NCBI GenBank assembly: GCA_001804565.1 | Contig: MHAC01000016.1 | Span: 1-37,183 of the forward strand | Length of the DNA stretch: 37,183 nt | Reading direction: 5' to 3' | From: Ignavibacteria bacterium GWF2_33_9 | GTDB taxonomy: Bacteria; Bacteroidota; Ignavibacteria; Kapaibacteriales; UBA2268 | Part shown: piece by piece, positions 27,728-36,675 of the stretch | How positions within the stretch are numbered: the stretch's first letter is position 1 | Layout of the letters: each line of letters opens with the position of its first letter | Made by a program: the position numbers and the translations under genes | The notes under the pieces: model-generated | Seen by the model: only the letters and a program-made list of their open reading frames with translations | What the model was told of the DNA's origin: nothing | Databases searched by the model: none

Positions 27728-29149
27728 ATGTTTCAAACTCAATCAAAATGGTTGTTTTTTCTCATCCTTATAGTTGCAGTTTCATCAATTAATCAAATAC
27801 AGGCAAGGCAAATGACCCTTGACAGTGCTATTAATTATGCTATAGCAAAAAATAATGATGTGAAACTCGCAAAACTGGAATTGGAAAAATCAAAATTTGC
27901 CATAAAAGAAGCATTTGGCTATGCTTTGCCATCGCTTGACTTTACAGGACAATTTTCGCATTTTATCGAAAAACCGAAAATGGCATTTCCTGATTTTAAT
28001 GCTATGCTGAACAATTCAGTGTATGGAGTTATGTTCAAAGAAAATTTACTTCCTGAAGATGATTCCAAGTTTTTACCAATGGATTTTGTATTGCAATCTT
28101 TTGCTTTGGCAAATAGTTACAATGCACAACTTTCACTTACGCAAGTGCTTTTTAGTTCTACAGTTTTTAAAGGAATTTCATCAAGCGGAATTTATAAAAA
28201 TTTAGCAGAGGAAGCACTTTACGGGAAAATATCTGCAGCAGTTCTTAATACTAAAAGAGCCTTTTACGGTGCCTTGCTTTCCAAAGAAGTGTTAAATATC
28301 ACAAAAGCAAGTTTCGAAAATGCGCAGCAAAATTTTAAGAGCGTGAAAGCATTACAGTCGCAAGGAATGGTTGCTGAATTTGATGCAATTCGTGCAGAAG
28401 TGCAAGTGGAAAATATTCGACCTGTGATTTTGCAAATGCAAAATAATTATGAAGTAGTTCTGAATAATCTAAAATTAGTTATGGGTATGGATCAATCAGA
28501 AAATCTTGAATTGACAGGGGACCTGGATTATTCTGAATTGCCTGTACCAGACAGACAGGAAGCTATTGCTGCTGCTACAAAGAATAACTTTGATTTGAAG
28601 ACATTGCAAACAAAAAGAGATTTTGATGAAGCTCTAATAGATTTGGATATTTCGACTTATTATCCGACACTTGCCGCATTCGGGAATTATGCATTTGCAG
28701 GTTCTGCTGATGATTTCAATTTTCAGAATTATCGTCAATCAATGGTTGGACTTAATTTCTCCATTAATCTTTTCAATGGATTCCGCACGACTCAAAAGGT
28801 ACAACAAGGTCATATCAATGTGATGAAATCTGATGAATCTGTGAATCAATTGAAAGAGTTTATCATTTCACAGATAACTACCAAAATAAGTGAAATAGAA
28901 AGAATTAAGAGCAATCTGGAAGCACAGGAAAGAAACATCACTCTCGCCCAAAAGGCTTATAATATATCCAATTTGCGTTACAAAGAAGGTACCGGCAATC
29001 AGTTGGAAATTGAAAATGCTGATTTGGCTATGCGTCAGGCCAAAACAAACAGACTACAGTCAGTATTTCAGTATATTTCCGCTTATGCAGAGCTCGAAAA
29101 TCTGATGGGTAATCTCGATGCAAAATACAGAAAAATTAAAATTGATTAA
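27728..29149 (+). CDS. TolC-family outer-membrane efflux protein
   Basis: This 473-residue protein starts with a signal peptide ('FLILIVAVSSINQIQA') and opens the mature chain with 'RQMTLDSAINYAIAKNNDVKLAKLELEKSKF', the usual first repeat of the OEP family. A second repeat follows ('RQEAIAAATKNNFDLKTLQTKRDFDEALIDLDISTYYPTLAAFGNY'), and 'RYKEGTGNQLEIENADLAMRQAKTNRLQS' near the C-terminus. It provides the outer-membrane conduit for the adaptor and RND pump encoded 20 and about 1,060 bases downstream. It is distinct from, and longer than, the channel in the metal operon. Confidence 0.93.
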   Translation: MFQTQSKWLFFLILIVAVSSINQIQARQMTLDSAINYAIAKNNDVKLAKLELEKSKFAIKEAFGYALPSLDFTGQFSHFIEKPKMAFPDFNAMLNNSVYGVMFKENLLPEDDSKFLPMDFVLQSFALANSYNAQLSLTQVLFSSTVFKGISSSGIYKNLAEEALYGKISAAVLNTKRAFYGALLSKEVLNITKASFENAQQNFKSVKALQSQGMVAEFDAIRAEVQVENIRPVILQMQNNYEVVLNNLKLVMGMDQSENLELTGDLDYSELPVPDRQEAIAAATKNNFDLKTLQTKRDFDEALIDLDISTYYPTLAAFGNYAFAGSADDFNFQNYRQSMVGLNFSINLFNGFRTTQKVQQGHINVMKSDESVNQLKEFIISQITTKISEIERIKSNLEAQERNITLAQKAYNISNLRYKEGTGNQLEIENADLAMRQAKTNRLQSVFQYISAYAELENLMGNLDAKYRKIKID

Positions 29150-29169
29150 TAACTTAAAAAAAAATTAAT

Positions 29170-30204
29170 ATGAAAAAGACAATATTCTTAATTATAATTG
29201 CATTATTTGCTGGTCTGACTTTGCAATCTTGCAAAAAGGAAAATAAAGTAGTTTCCAAAACCATGGAAGAAATCCAAAAAGAAAATGGTGTTCCTGTAAA
29301 ACTAACTAAAATTGAAACTCAGGAATTGACTATTCCCTTGAAATATATGTCCACTTTGGAAGGAATTAAACAAACTACAGTTACTGCTCCTGTGGCAGAC
29401 AATGTTGACTTATTTAAAGGAAAAGTGGGCAAAGTAGTTAAGGAAAAAGATGTAGTTGTTACTTTCCCTACAGATAATCCTGCATTGCAATTCGAGCAAG
29501 CAAAATTATCTTTTGAAAATTTCAAAAAAATGTATGAAAGAATGTCTGCATTACTAGCCGGAGGAGAAACATCACAGCAAAATTACGATAATATTGAAAC
29601 TCAGTATTTGGTTGCAAAAAGAAATTATGAATCCCTCAAGCAGATGCTTTTTGTGGAAGCACCCATAAGTGGTACTATTGTTGAAAAATTTGTTGATGAA
29701 GGTTTCAAAACAAAAAGTGGAGACAAACTTTTCACTATTGCGCAGATAGACAGAATGAAGGCGATTTTCTGGGTAAGTGATGAAGAATTGATTTATATCA
29801 AAAACGGTATGCCTGTTCAAATTACCAAAAATGATAAAGTTTATAATGGCAGAATTTCCGAAGTTGCTCTTGCACAGGATGAAATGAGAAAAGCATTCAA
29901 AATTGAAGCAGATTTTCCAAATCCAAAGCGTGAATTGAAAGTAGGCATGACTGTGGAAATTCAATTTGATTCATACAAAAATCCTTCTGCTATAGTAATA
30001 CCAAGAAGCTCTATCGTTGTGAAAGCCGGTAAAAGTTATGTGTTTGTGTCTGATGGAAGTAATGCACAGGAAAGAGAAATAACATTAGGTAAAACTATTG
30101 GGGAAATGGTGGAAATCACTTCCGGACTGAATGTTGGAGATGAACTAATTACCGAAGGTGTAAGTATTTTGACTAGTGGTGCAAAATTAAATATAAAACA
30201 ATAA
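29170..30204 (+). CDS. RND efflux periplasmic adaptor lipoprotein
   Basis: This 344-residue membrane fusion protein has a lipobox 'LTLQSCKK' with Cys21 lipidated. The domains follow the AcrA order: barrel-sandwich half ('TTVTAPVADNVDLFKGKVGKVVKEKDVV'), a helical hairpin ('FEQAKLSFENFKKMYERMSALLAGGETSQQNYDNIETQ'), the second half ('EAPISGTIVEKFVDEGFKTKSGDKLF'), a beta-barrel and a membrane-proximal domain ('LNVGDELITEGVSIL'). The short hairpin implies close contact with the channel. It is ten bases before the pump gene. Confidence 0.93.
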   Translation: MKKTIFLIIIALFAGLTLQSCKKENKVVSKTMEEIQKENGVPVKLTKIETQELTIPLKYMSTLEGIKQTTVTAPVADNVDLFKGKVGKVVKEKDVVVTFPTDNPALQFEQAKLSFENFKKMYERMSALLAGGETSQQNYDNIETQYLVAKRNYESLKQMLFVEAPISGTIVEKFVDEGFKTKSGDKLFTIAQIDRMKAIFWVSDEELIYIKNGMPVQITKNDKVYNGRISEVALAQDEMRKAFKIEADFPNPKRELKVGMTVEIQFDSYKNPSAIVIPRSSIVVKAGKSYVFVSDGSNAQEREITLGKTIGEMVEITSGLNVGDELITEGVSILTSGAKLNIKQ

Positions 30205-30214
30205 CGGAGTAAAT

Positions 30215-33200
30215 ATGAGAATAGCAGACATTGCCGTAAAAAGACCGGTTCTTGTATCCGTAATTGTAATTGTATTCGTTCTGTTCGGATTTATTGCGTT
30301 CAGAACACTTAATTTGAACTTATTTCCGGATGTGAAAATACCGTTTGTTACGGTACAATGTATTTATCCGGGTGCCGGACCGAAAGAAATCGAATCTCTT
30401 GTTACCAAAAAGATAGAAGATGTTATCACAACGATTGAAGGTGTAGAAGCAATTGATTCATATTCACTTGATGGTGTTTCCATTATTGTAATTGAATTTG
30501 GATTAGGCAAAGATGTAGATGTAGCAAATCAGGAAGTGAAGGACAAGATTGATCAGATTGTAAATAATTTACCGACAGATGCGAAGAAGCCGATTATTAC
30601 TAAAGTTGACTTCCGTGCATTCCCAGTTGCAAACTTAATTTTAAGTGGTGATGCTTCTCCGGTGGATATGTATGAATTTGCAGATAAAGTTGTAAAAAAT
30701 AAATTATCGCAGGTTGCTGGTGTTGCAAATATTACATTGGATGGTGGACAAGAAAGAGAAATTCAAGTTACTCTTTCGGGTAAGACAGTTTATGAAAATA
30801 TGATGTCTCTGCCTGCTTTTATGGGAATTTTGGGTCAACAGAATTTTGATATTCCCGGAGGAACATTCGAAATCGGGAATCAGGATTATTCTGTTCGCTT
30901 GAAAGGACAATATGATTCCTTGAATACAATTTTGGAAACAGAAATTCCGACCGCATTTGGTGTTAAAAAAATCAGAGAATTGGCAAAAGTCGAATTTGCT
31001 GGCAAAAAAGTAGCTGCAAAGACTATGTTCTATGATGTGAAAAATAACATCAAGTATGAAAATGCGATATTGTTAGGTCTAATTAAGAGTCCCGATGGTA
31101 ATGTAGTGGAAGTTGTGAAAGCAGTAAAGGAAAAATTACCCGAAATTTTGCGTGAGCTGCCTAAAGGTATGGAATTGAAAGTAGTGAATGAATCTGCTGA
31201 TTTTGTGGAGAGTACTTCCTCTGATACTTTAAGTAATATATATCTTGGTATCTTACTCACCGCATTAGTATTGCTTTTCTTCCTGCATGATATTCGTTCT
31301 ACAATTATTGCCTCGATCACAATGCCTGCATCAATCATTTCTGCTTTCGTTTTATTCCAGTTCGCAGGATTGGATTTGAATATGATGTCGCTAATGGGTA
31401 TTTCTGTAACTGTGGGTGTGCTCGTTGCGAATGCTGTTGTGATTATCGAAAATATATTCCGCTTCAAAGAAATGGGAATGCCTATCAAAGAGGCTGCGAT
31501 TAAAGGTACAAATGAAGTGTTTGTGGCGGTGCTTGCATCTACAATGACTAACTTGGTTGTATTTATTCCATTAGCAAATCTGAGCAGTACTGTAGGTCAA
31601 TTCCTTAAAGCACTTGCTCTTTCCGCTACATTTACTACACTCTTTTCGCTTATTTATTCCTTTACTTTAACTCCTATGTTGAGTTCTCTCTTATTTTCGG
31701 ATAAAGCAAAAGAAAAAGGAAAATTTGCTAAGTTCTTATCTGCTCATATTGATAAATATTTGATTGGTCTCTACGGTAAAACCTTACGAATAATTTTGCG
31801 TAATAAGAAACTAGCCATAGCAACTGTAGTGAGTGCAATTATCTTATTTATAGTTGTGCTTATGGGATTGGGACCAAAAATCGGTTTTGAATTTCAACCA
31901 ACATTCGACCAGGGCGTGATAACAGCAAAAGTTGAACTACCAACAGGATATAATGTTGAATCTACTGAACAAGTAATTAAGCAGATTGAAGATAAGATTA
32001 AGCATTATCCGGAAGTGACAGAAATTGTTTCTTCAATTGGGAAATCCAGCAATGTTGATATTGGTACAAACCTGGCAACAGTAAGCATATACATAGTTGA
32101 CAAGAAAGAAAGAACAATTGGAATTGATGAAATGGTTATTAAAGTTACCGATGAACTATCTTCTATACCAAATGCGAAAATACAAGTATTTTCTGGTGAA
32201 GGTGGCGGACAAGGTGGTACTGCTCCTGTAGAATTCTTCATTTTGGGTCAAAATTCCGTAAAATTGCAAAGAATTACCGATGAACTATACGATTCATTAA
32301 AAACAATACCCGGACTAATCAATTTCGAACAATCCACCAGGGAAGGTAAACCGGAAATGACTGTTTATCCAAACCGCAGCAAACTTGCTGATGTTGGTTT
32401 ATCAGTATCGGAACTTGCAATGTCATTACGCCTTTCAGTGGAAGGTATGGCTAGTTCTAAATATAAATACGAAGGTGAAGAATACGATATTACAGTGAAA
32501 TTGAATGATGATGAAGTTAATTCTCCAGAAAAAATCAGTCAAATACCGATTGCAACACGTGCAGGCGTATTCAAGATTTCCGATTTAGCTGATATTAAAT
32601 TCACTCCCGGGCCGACTAAGGTACTTCACCGCAATAAATATATAACGATTAAGTTTTCAGGTGCCCCCGGAGCAGGTGTACCTCTTGGGGATATTACCTC
32701 CGAAGTGGAAAAAAGAATTGCAAAATTCAATTTGCCAAAAGGTTATCAATTCGCATGGGGTGGGTCTGCAAAACTTTTCAAACAGATGGTAAGCGACTTA
32801 TCATTTGCATTTATGGTCGGCATTTTGTTGACATATTTCCTTATGGCAGCAATTCTGGAAAGTTATATACAACCGCTTTATATTATGATTACTATTCCGA
32901 TGGGTATGATTGGTGTAATCACATTCTCTTATTTAACAGGCACTACGATGAGTATAACTGCAATGATGGGTGTGATTTTGCTCACCGGTATTGTTGTGAA
33001 TAATGCGATTTTGCTGCTTGACTTTGCTAATCAGATGATTAGGGAAAAAGAGATGAACGTGCATGATGCATTAATAGAATCAGGTGAGACAAAATTGATG
33101 CCGATCCTGATGTCCAACGCTGCATTGGCACTTGGTGTACTTCCTCTTGCACTTGGAATTGGTGATGCAGGTGTGGAAATGCGTACTCCTTTAGGAATTG

Positions 33201-33328
33201 TTACAATAGGCGGTATTTTTGCTTCAACGTTACTTACATTGTACGTAATTCCGGCACTTTACCTAATTTTTGCAAAATTGAAAAAGAAAAATAAAAATTC
33301 AAATATAGATTTGATTGCTGAAAATTAA
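30215..33328 (+). CDS. RND efflux pump, HAE-type, with atypical proton-relay residues
   Basis: This 1037-residue inner-membrane pump of the hydrophobe/amphiphile RND branch opens 'RIADIAVKRPVLVSVIVIVFVLFGFIAFRTLNLNLFPDVKIPFVTV' and has the duplicated 12-TM, two-loop layout. TM4 reads 'LMGISVTVGVLVANAVVIIENI'. The AcrB Asp407-Asp408 pair is replaced by Ala405-Asn406. TM10 reads 'GIVVNNAILLLDFANQ', with Asn929 where AcrB has Lys940. Acidic residues remain as Glu in 'IIENI' and Asp in 'LLLDF'. It forms one operon with the channel and adaptor under a TetR regulator. Export of lipophilic toxins or envelope lipids is the usual role, but the coupling mechanism needs thought here. Confidence 0.93.
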   Translation: MRIADIAVKRPVLVSVIVIVFVLFGFIAFRTLNLNLFPDVKIPFVTVQCIYPGAGPKEIESLVTKKIEDVITTIEGVEAIDSYSLDGVSIIVIEFGLGKDVDVANQEVKDKIDQIVNNLPTDAKKPIITKVDFRAFPVANLILSGDASPVDMYEFADKVVKNKLSQVAGVANITLDGGQEREIQVTLSGKTVYENMMSLPAFMGILGQQNFDIPGGTFEIGNQDYSVRLKGQYDSLNTILETEIPTAFGVKKIRELAKVEFAGKKVAAKTMFYDVKNNIKYENAILLGLIKSPDGNVVEVVKAVKEKLPEILRELPKGMELKVVNESADFVESTSSDTLSNIYLGILLTALVLLFFLHDIRSTIIASITMPASIISAFVLFQFAGLDLNMMSLMGISVTVGVLVANAVVIIENIFRFKEMGMPIKEAAIKGTNEVFVAVLASTMTNLVVFIPLANLSSTVGQFLKALALSATFTTLFSLIYSFTLTPMLSSLLFSDKAKEKGKFAKFLSAHIDKYLIGLYGKTLRIILRNKKLAIATVVSAIILFIVVLMGLGPKIGFEFQPTFDQGVITAKVELPTGYNVESTEQVIKQIEDKIKHYPEVTEIVSSIGKSSNVDIGTNLATVSIYIVDKKERTIGIDEMVIKVTDELSSIPNAKIQVFSGEGGGQGGTAPVEFFILGQNSVKLQRITDELYDSLKTIPGLINFEQSTREGKPEMTVYPNRSKLADVGLSVSELAMSLRLSVEGMASSKYKYEGEEYDITVKLNDDEVNSPEKISQIPIATRAGVFKISDLADIKFTPGPTKVLHRNKYITIKFSGAPGAGVPLGDITSEVEKRIAKFNLPKGYQFAWGGSAKLFKQMVSDLSFAFMVGILLTYFLMAAILESYIQPLYIMITIPMGMIGVITFSYLTGTTMSITAMMGVILLTGIVVNNAILLLDFANQMIREKEMNVHDALIESGETKLMPILMSNAALALGVLPLALGIGDAGVEMRTPLGIVTIGGIFASTLLTLYVIPALYLIFAKLKKKNKNSNIDLIAEN

Positions 33329-33352
33329 TTATAAAAAATGGACATAAAAAAA

Positions 33353-34522
33353 ATGAACGTACCATTATTAGATTTGAAATTACAATATGCTCAGATTCAA
33401 GAAGAAGTTGAGCAGGAGATTTTAAGAGTATCACGTTCGCAAATGTGCATACTCGGAAAAGACGTTGAATCATTCGAAGAAAATGCTGCAAAATATCTTG
33501 GCGTAAAGCATGCCATTGGTGTTTCCAGCGGGACTGACGCACTTTTAATGGGCTTGATGGCTTATGATATCGGTCCTGGAGATGAAGTGATTTTGCCGAC
33601 ATTTTCGTTTTTTGCAACTGCGGGAGTAGTGGCAAGAACTAATGCTACACCTATTTTCGTGGATAGTATTGCAAATACATATAATATTGATCCAAAAGCT
33701 ATTGCTGCAAAAATTACTGAAAAGACAAAAGCAATTATTCCTGTTCATCTTTTCGGTCAAGCAGCTGAAATGGACGAAATAATGGCGATAGCACACAAGC
33801 ATAATATACCTGTAATTGAAGACGGGGCTCAATCTTTCGGAACTCAGTACAAAGACGGTAAATTTGCAGGTAGTATTGGTGAAATAGGATGTTTTTCATT
33901 TTACCCATCTAAAAATTTGGGAGCATTTGGTGATGGAGGTCTGGTTACGACTAATGATGATGTATTAGCCGAGAAATTGCGCCAGATGCGTAATCACGGA
34001 ATGTATCCTAAGTATTTCCATAAATTTATTGGGGGTAATTTCAGATTGGATGCAATTCAGGCTGCAGTGCTGAATGTGAAATTAAAACATCTCGAAGATT
34101 GGCACAAAGCTCGCCGAAAAAATGCAGATTTATACAGGAAATATGCTCAAAAGGAAGGTTTGGAAATTGCTAACAATGTTCAGAATTTTATTAACAGCAA
34201 TCAGATTTATTTACCGGAACCTATTTACGCAGAAACCGGCATTAACAATAATCATATTTACAATCAATTTACAATTAGGATTGCACGCAGAGATAAGATT
34301 AAAGATTACCTGTCAGCAAATGGTATTGGATCGGATATATATTATCCTGTACCATTCCATCGCCAGGAATGTTTCTCTTATTTGAACAATCCTGATAGGG
34401 ATTTTCCAAATGCAAATATGCTAGTAAGTGAAGTTCTTTCTCTTCCTATTTTCCCGGAATTAACTGAAGAACAAATTGCTTACACAGTGGAAAAACTTGC
34501 AGAAGCAATAAATATAACATAA
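33353..34522 (+). CDS. DegT/DnrJ/EryC1/StrS-family PLP aminotransferase
   Basis: These enzymes transaminate keto-sugar nucleotides, for example in making amino sugars for surface glycans. In the ORF-track numbering (start 33338) the Schiff-base lysine is Lys192 in 'SFYPSKNLGAFGDGG', and Asp162 in 'VIEDGAQSFG' would hold the pyridine nitrogen. 'GVSSGTDALLMGL' is the phosphate-binding stretch. I prefer the ATG at 33353, since 'MNVPLLDLKLQY' is the usual family N-terminus; this gives 389 residues. It is within 25 bases of the pump gene and may be read from the same promoter. No sugar-pathway partners are seen, so the substrate is open. Confidence 0.93.
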   Translation: MNVPLLDLKLQYAQIQEEVEQEILRVSRSQMCILGKDVESFEENAAKYLGVKHAIGVSSGTDALLMGLMAYDIGPGDEVILPTFSFFATAGVVARTNATPIFVDSIANTYNIDPKAIAAKITEKTKAIIPVHLFGQAAEMDEIMAIAHKHNIPVIEDGAQSFGTQYKDGKFAGSIGEIGCFSFYPSKNLGAFGDGGLVTTNDDVLAEKLRQMRNHGMYPKYFHKFIGGNFRLDAIQAAVLNVKLKHLEDWHKARRKNADLYRKYAQKEGLEIANNVQNFINSNQIYLPEPIYAETGINNNHIYNQFTIRIARRDKIKDYLSANGIGSDIYYPVPFHRQECFSYLNNPDRDFPNANMLVSEVLSLPIFPELTEEQIAYTVEKLAEAINIT

Positions 34523-34578
34523 TCTTCCATCTCTTCTTATTGAAAAAGAATAGGGTATAAAAATATTCGAAATTGAAT

Positions 34579-34609
34579 AAAAAAGACACATCATTGATGT
34601 GTCTTTTTT
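34579..34609. terminator. Bidirectional terminator between the aminotransferase and peptidase genes
   Basis: AAAAAAGACACATCA and TGATGTGTCTTTTTT are perfect complements separated by a single base (the innermost pairs must open to make a loop). A- and T-runs on the two sides let it work for both convergent transcripts. Confidence 0.93.
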
Positions 34610-34640
34610 ATCTTTTTCAATCAAATAAACCACTGATGAA

Positions 34641-36470
34641 TTATTCACTACCTGTGAGTATTACATCAGTAGTCATTTCTTTACCCTTGCGAAGGAAAGT
34701 TACTTTTATTTTGTCCCCGGGTTTAGATTCACGCAGAAAGAAAGTGAAATCGTGCAAATTCATGATTCCGGTATCATTAAGTTTTGTGATTATATCATCG
34801 CCCTGCAAACCTGCTTTTTCGGCAGGACTTCCCGGAGAAGCACCGGAAATTTTCATCCCTAAAGGTTCTCTATCGAAATTGGGGACAATGCCGAATTTCA
34901 CTTTGCTGCCACTTCTGTTTTCTCCATGAGCAGGAGATTTCTCAGATACTTTATGAAATGGAGGTCGATTGTCCAGATTGCCAAATTTTTGGACTGCAGC
35001 ATCCAGAAAATTAATAATTGTTTCCATTCCGTCAAAATTGATTTTGTCAACGTCATCACTTGGTTTATGATAATCCAGGTGTACACCGGTGAAGAAGAAT
35101 ACTGAAGGGACATTTTTCAGATAGAATGCTGTTTGGTCACTTGCACCAAGTGGTGAATCGCTTTTATTCAGTGTTAATACTGAATCTGCGGCATCCAATT
35201 CATCGAAAATCGGTTCAAATGCAGGTGATGAACCAGTGCCCATCAGATAAATTGAATTATCATGAAAGCGGCCAACCATATCCAGATTAATCATCATTGC
35301 AATATTCTCAGGAGCAATAATTTTCTGATTAACAAATGCATTAGAACCGATTATACCAAGTTCTTCCGAAGTAAATGCAACAAAAACAAGAGAACGCTTC
35401 GTTGGATTTTCAGCAGCATAACGAGCAAGTTCAATCACTGCAGAAGTTCCCGATGCATTATCATCAGCACCATTATGAATTTTGGGAGTTTTGCTCTGAT
35501 ACATTGAAGTTGGTCCGCCCCATCCGAGATGGTCGTAATGGGCTCCCACAACAATATATTCATTTTTCAGTGTTGCATCGGTTCCTTCCACCATACCGAA
35601 AACATTGTCAGTTTTAGCAATTTTGTCCTTCAATTGTACTTTTATATAAATTTTTGAATTAGGAATATCGAAGCTGTTAGGTTTTTTTGTTTCCATAATC
35701 TTCATTTCGGTAGGGTATAGCGACCTACGAGGGAAATATTCGGAAATTTTAGTTCGATTCACTTGAATTGCAAGCAGACCGGTATTCCTTTCGAAGCGGT
35801 CTTTTTCGAGTGGTTCGAAAACACTAGCGGAATCACCGTTAATTTTCACAAATATTATTCCTTTAGCGCCATGATCACGTGCATTCGTTGCCTTATAACG
35901 ATAAGATTTGTAAGGTTCAAAAGGATCATCTTTCATTTCACCATTCGGGGAATGAGTGAGAATGATTACAATTTTGTCCTTTACGTCAATACCTTCATAA
36001 TCGTCATATTTCAAATCTTTGGAAGAAATACCAAATCCACAGAATGCTAAAGGAGCTTCTAATTCACCATCATCGCTAATACTTAACGGCAACCAGTCAC
36101 TTGTCAGATCCCATGACTTTCGCATTGGACGAGACATTTCAATTGGAACGCCGGGTTTAGGGATGATTACATTGAAGTAAACTTCATTTTTTTCTCCAAG
36201 TTCATATCCAATCGGCACTTCCAATTGCTGCAAGTAACTTCCATTTATGGGTTTAAGTCCAAATTCTTTAAATTTATTAAGAATATAATCACGTGCTTTA
36301 TCCATTCCGGGAGTACCTGGAAAACGACCTTCTAATTCATCACTTGCTAAATATGTGAGATGTTCTTTTGCTGCAGTATAAACTAGAGATTTCTCGGTTT
36401 GTGCAAATAAATTCAGCGTTGATACCAGAATTAAAATTTGCACAAAATTTGTTAAGCGTTTAAAATTCAT
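34641..36470 (-). CDS. Exported M28-family zinc peptidase with PA and PDZ domains
   Basis: This 609-residue protein has a signal peptide (ending near 'NLFAQ'), a protease-associated insert around residues 135-240 ('DKIVIILTHSPNG', 'NARDHGAKGIIFV') and an M28 catalytic domain. Zinc and catalytic residues are visible: His311 ('GAHYDHLG'), Asp336 ('NGADDNASG'), Glu369-Glu370 ('TSEELG'), Asp397 ('NLDMVG') and His468 ('LDYHKPSDD'). A PDZ domain follows from about residue 525 ('ASPGSPAEKAGLQGDDIITKLND'). The family contains aminopeptidases and glutamate carboxypeptidase relatives; here it probably trims peptides in the periplasm or at the surface. It is a single gene with its own promoter candidate. 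Confidence 0.94.
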   Translation of the reverse strand: MNFKRLTNFVQILILVSTLNLFAQTEKSLVYTAAKEHLTYLASDELEGRFPGTPGMDKARDYILNKFKEFGLKPINGSYLQQLEVPIGYELGEKNEVYFNVIIPKPGVPIEMSRPMRKSWDLTSDWLPLSISDDGELEAPLAFCGFGISSKDLKYDDYEGIDVKDKIVIILTHSPNGEMKDDPFEPYKSYRYKATNARDHGAKGIIFVKINGDSASVFEPLEKDRFERNTGLLAIQVNRTKISEYFPRRSLYPTEMKIMETKKPNSFDIPNSKIYIKVQLKDKIAKTDNVFGMVEGTDATLKNEYIVVGAHYDHLGWGGPTSMYQSKTPKIHNGADDNASGTSAVIELARYAAENPTKRSLVFVAFTSEELGIIGSNAFVNQKIIAPENIAMMINLDMVGRFHDNSIYLMGTGSSPAFEPIFDELDAADSVLTLNKSDSPLGASDQTAFYLKNVPSVFFFTGVHLDYHKPSDDVDKINFDGMETIINFLDAAVQKFGNLDNRPPFHKVSEKSPAHGENRSGSKVKFGIVPNFDREPLGMKISGASPGSPAEKAGLQGDDIITKLNDTGIMNLHDFTFFLRESKPGDKIKVTFLRKGKEMTTDVILTGSE

Positions 36471-36502
36471 TAAATCACCAAAAAATGATAAGTATAAAAA
36501 AA

Positions 36503-36510
36503 CAAAATTA
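36503..36510 (-). promoter_or_regulatory. Possible -7 box for the M28 peptidase gene
   Basis: CAAAATTA is TAATTTTG on the minus strand, 33 bases upstream of the start codon. The matching -33 element is not evident at the usual spacing. Confidence 0.4.
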
Positions 36511-36617
36511 AGAATAATTAAATTAATTCCCTTTTAAAAATCGGATAAGCAGTCCTAATATTTTATGAAATGCATTTAATTCATTATAATTTATATATTA
36601 AAATAAAATAAATCCTT

Positions 36618-36625
36618 AATTTTGT
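36618..36625 (+). promoter_or_regulatory. Possible -7 box for atpD
   Basis: TAATTTTG, an exact TAnnTTTG match, 51 bases before the atpD start. No clear TTTG lies 19 bases upstream, so it is a partial promoter. Confidence 0.4.
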
Positions 36626-36675
36626 AAAATTTTTTCAATACAAATACAAATAAAAAAATAGACAAGGAAATAGAA

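Noticed and set aside
31030-31488. 152-residue minus-strand ORF inside the RND pump gene
   Set aside because: Antisense shadow of TM-rich coding sequence.
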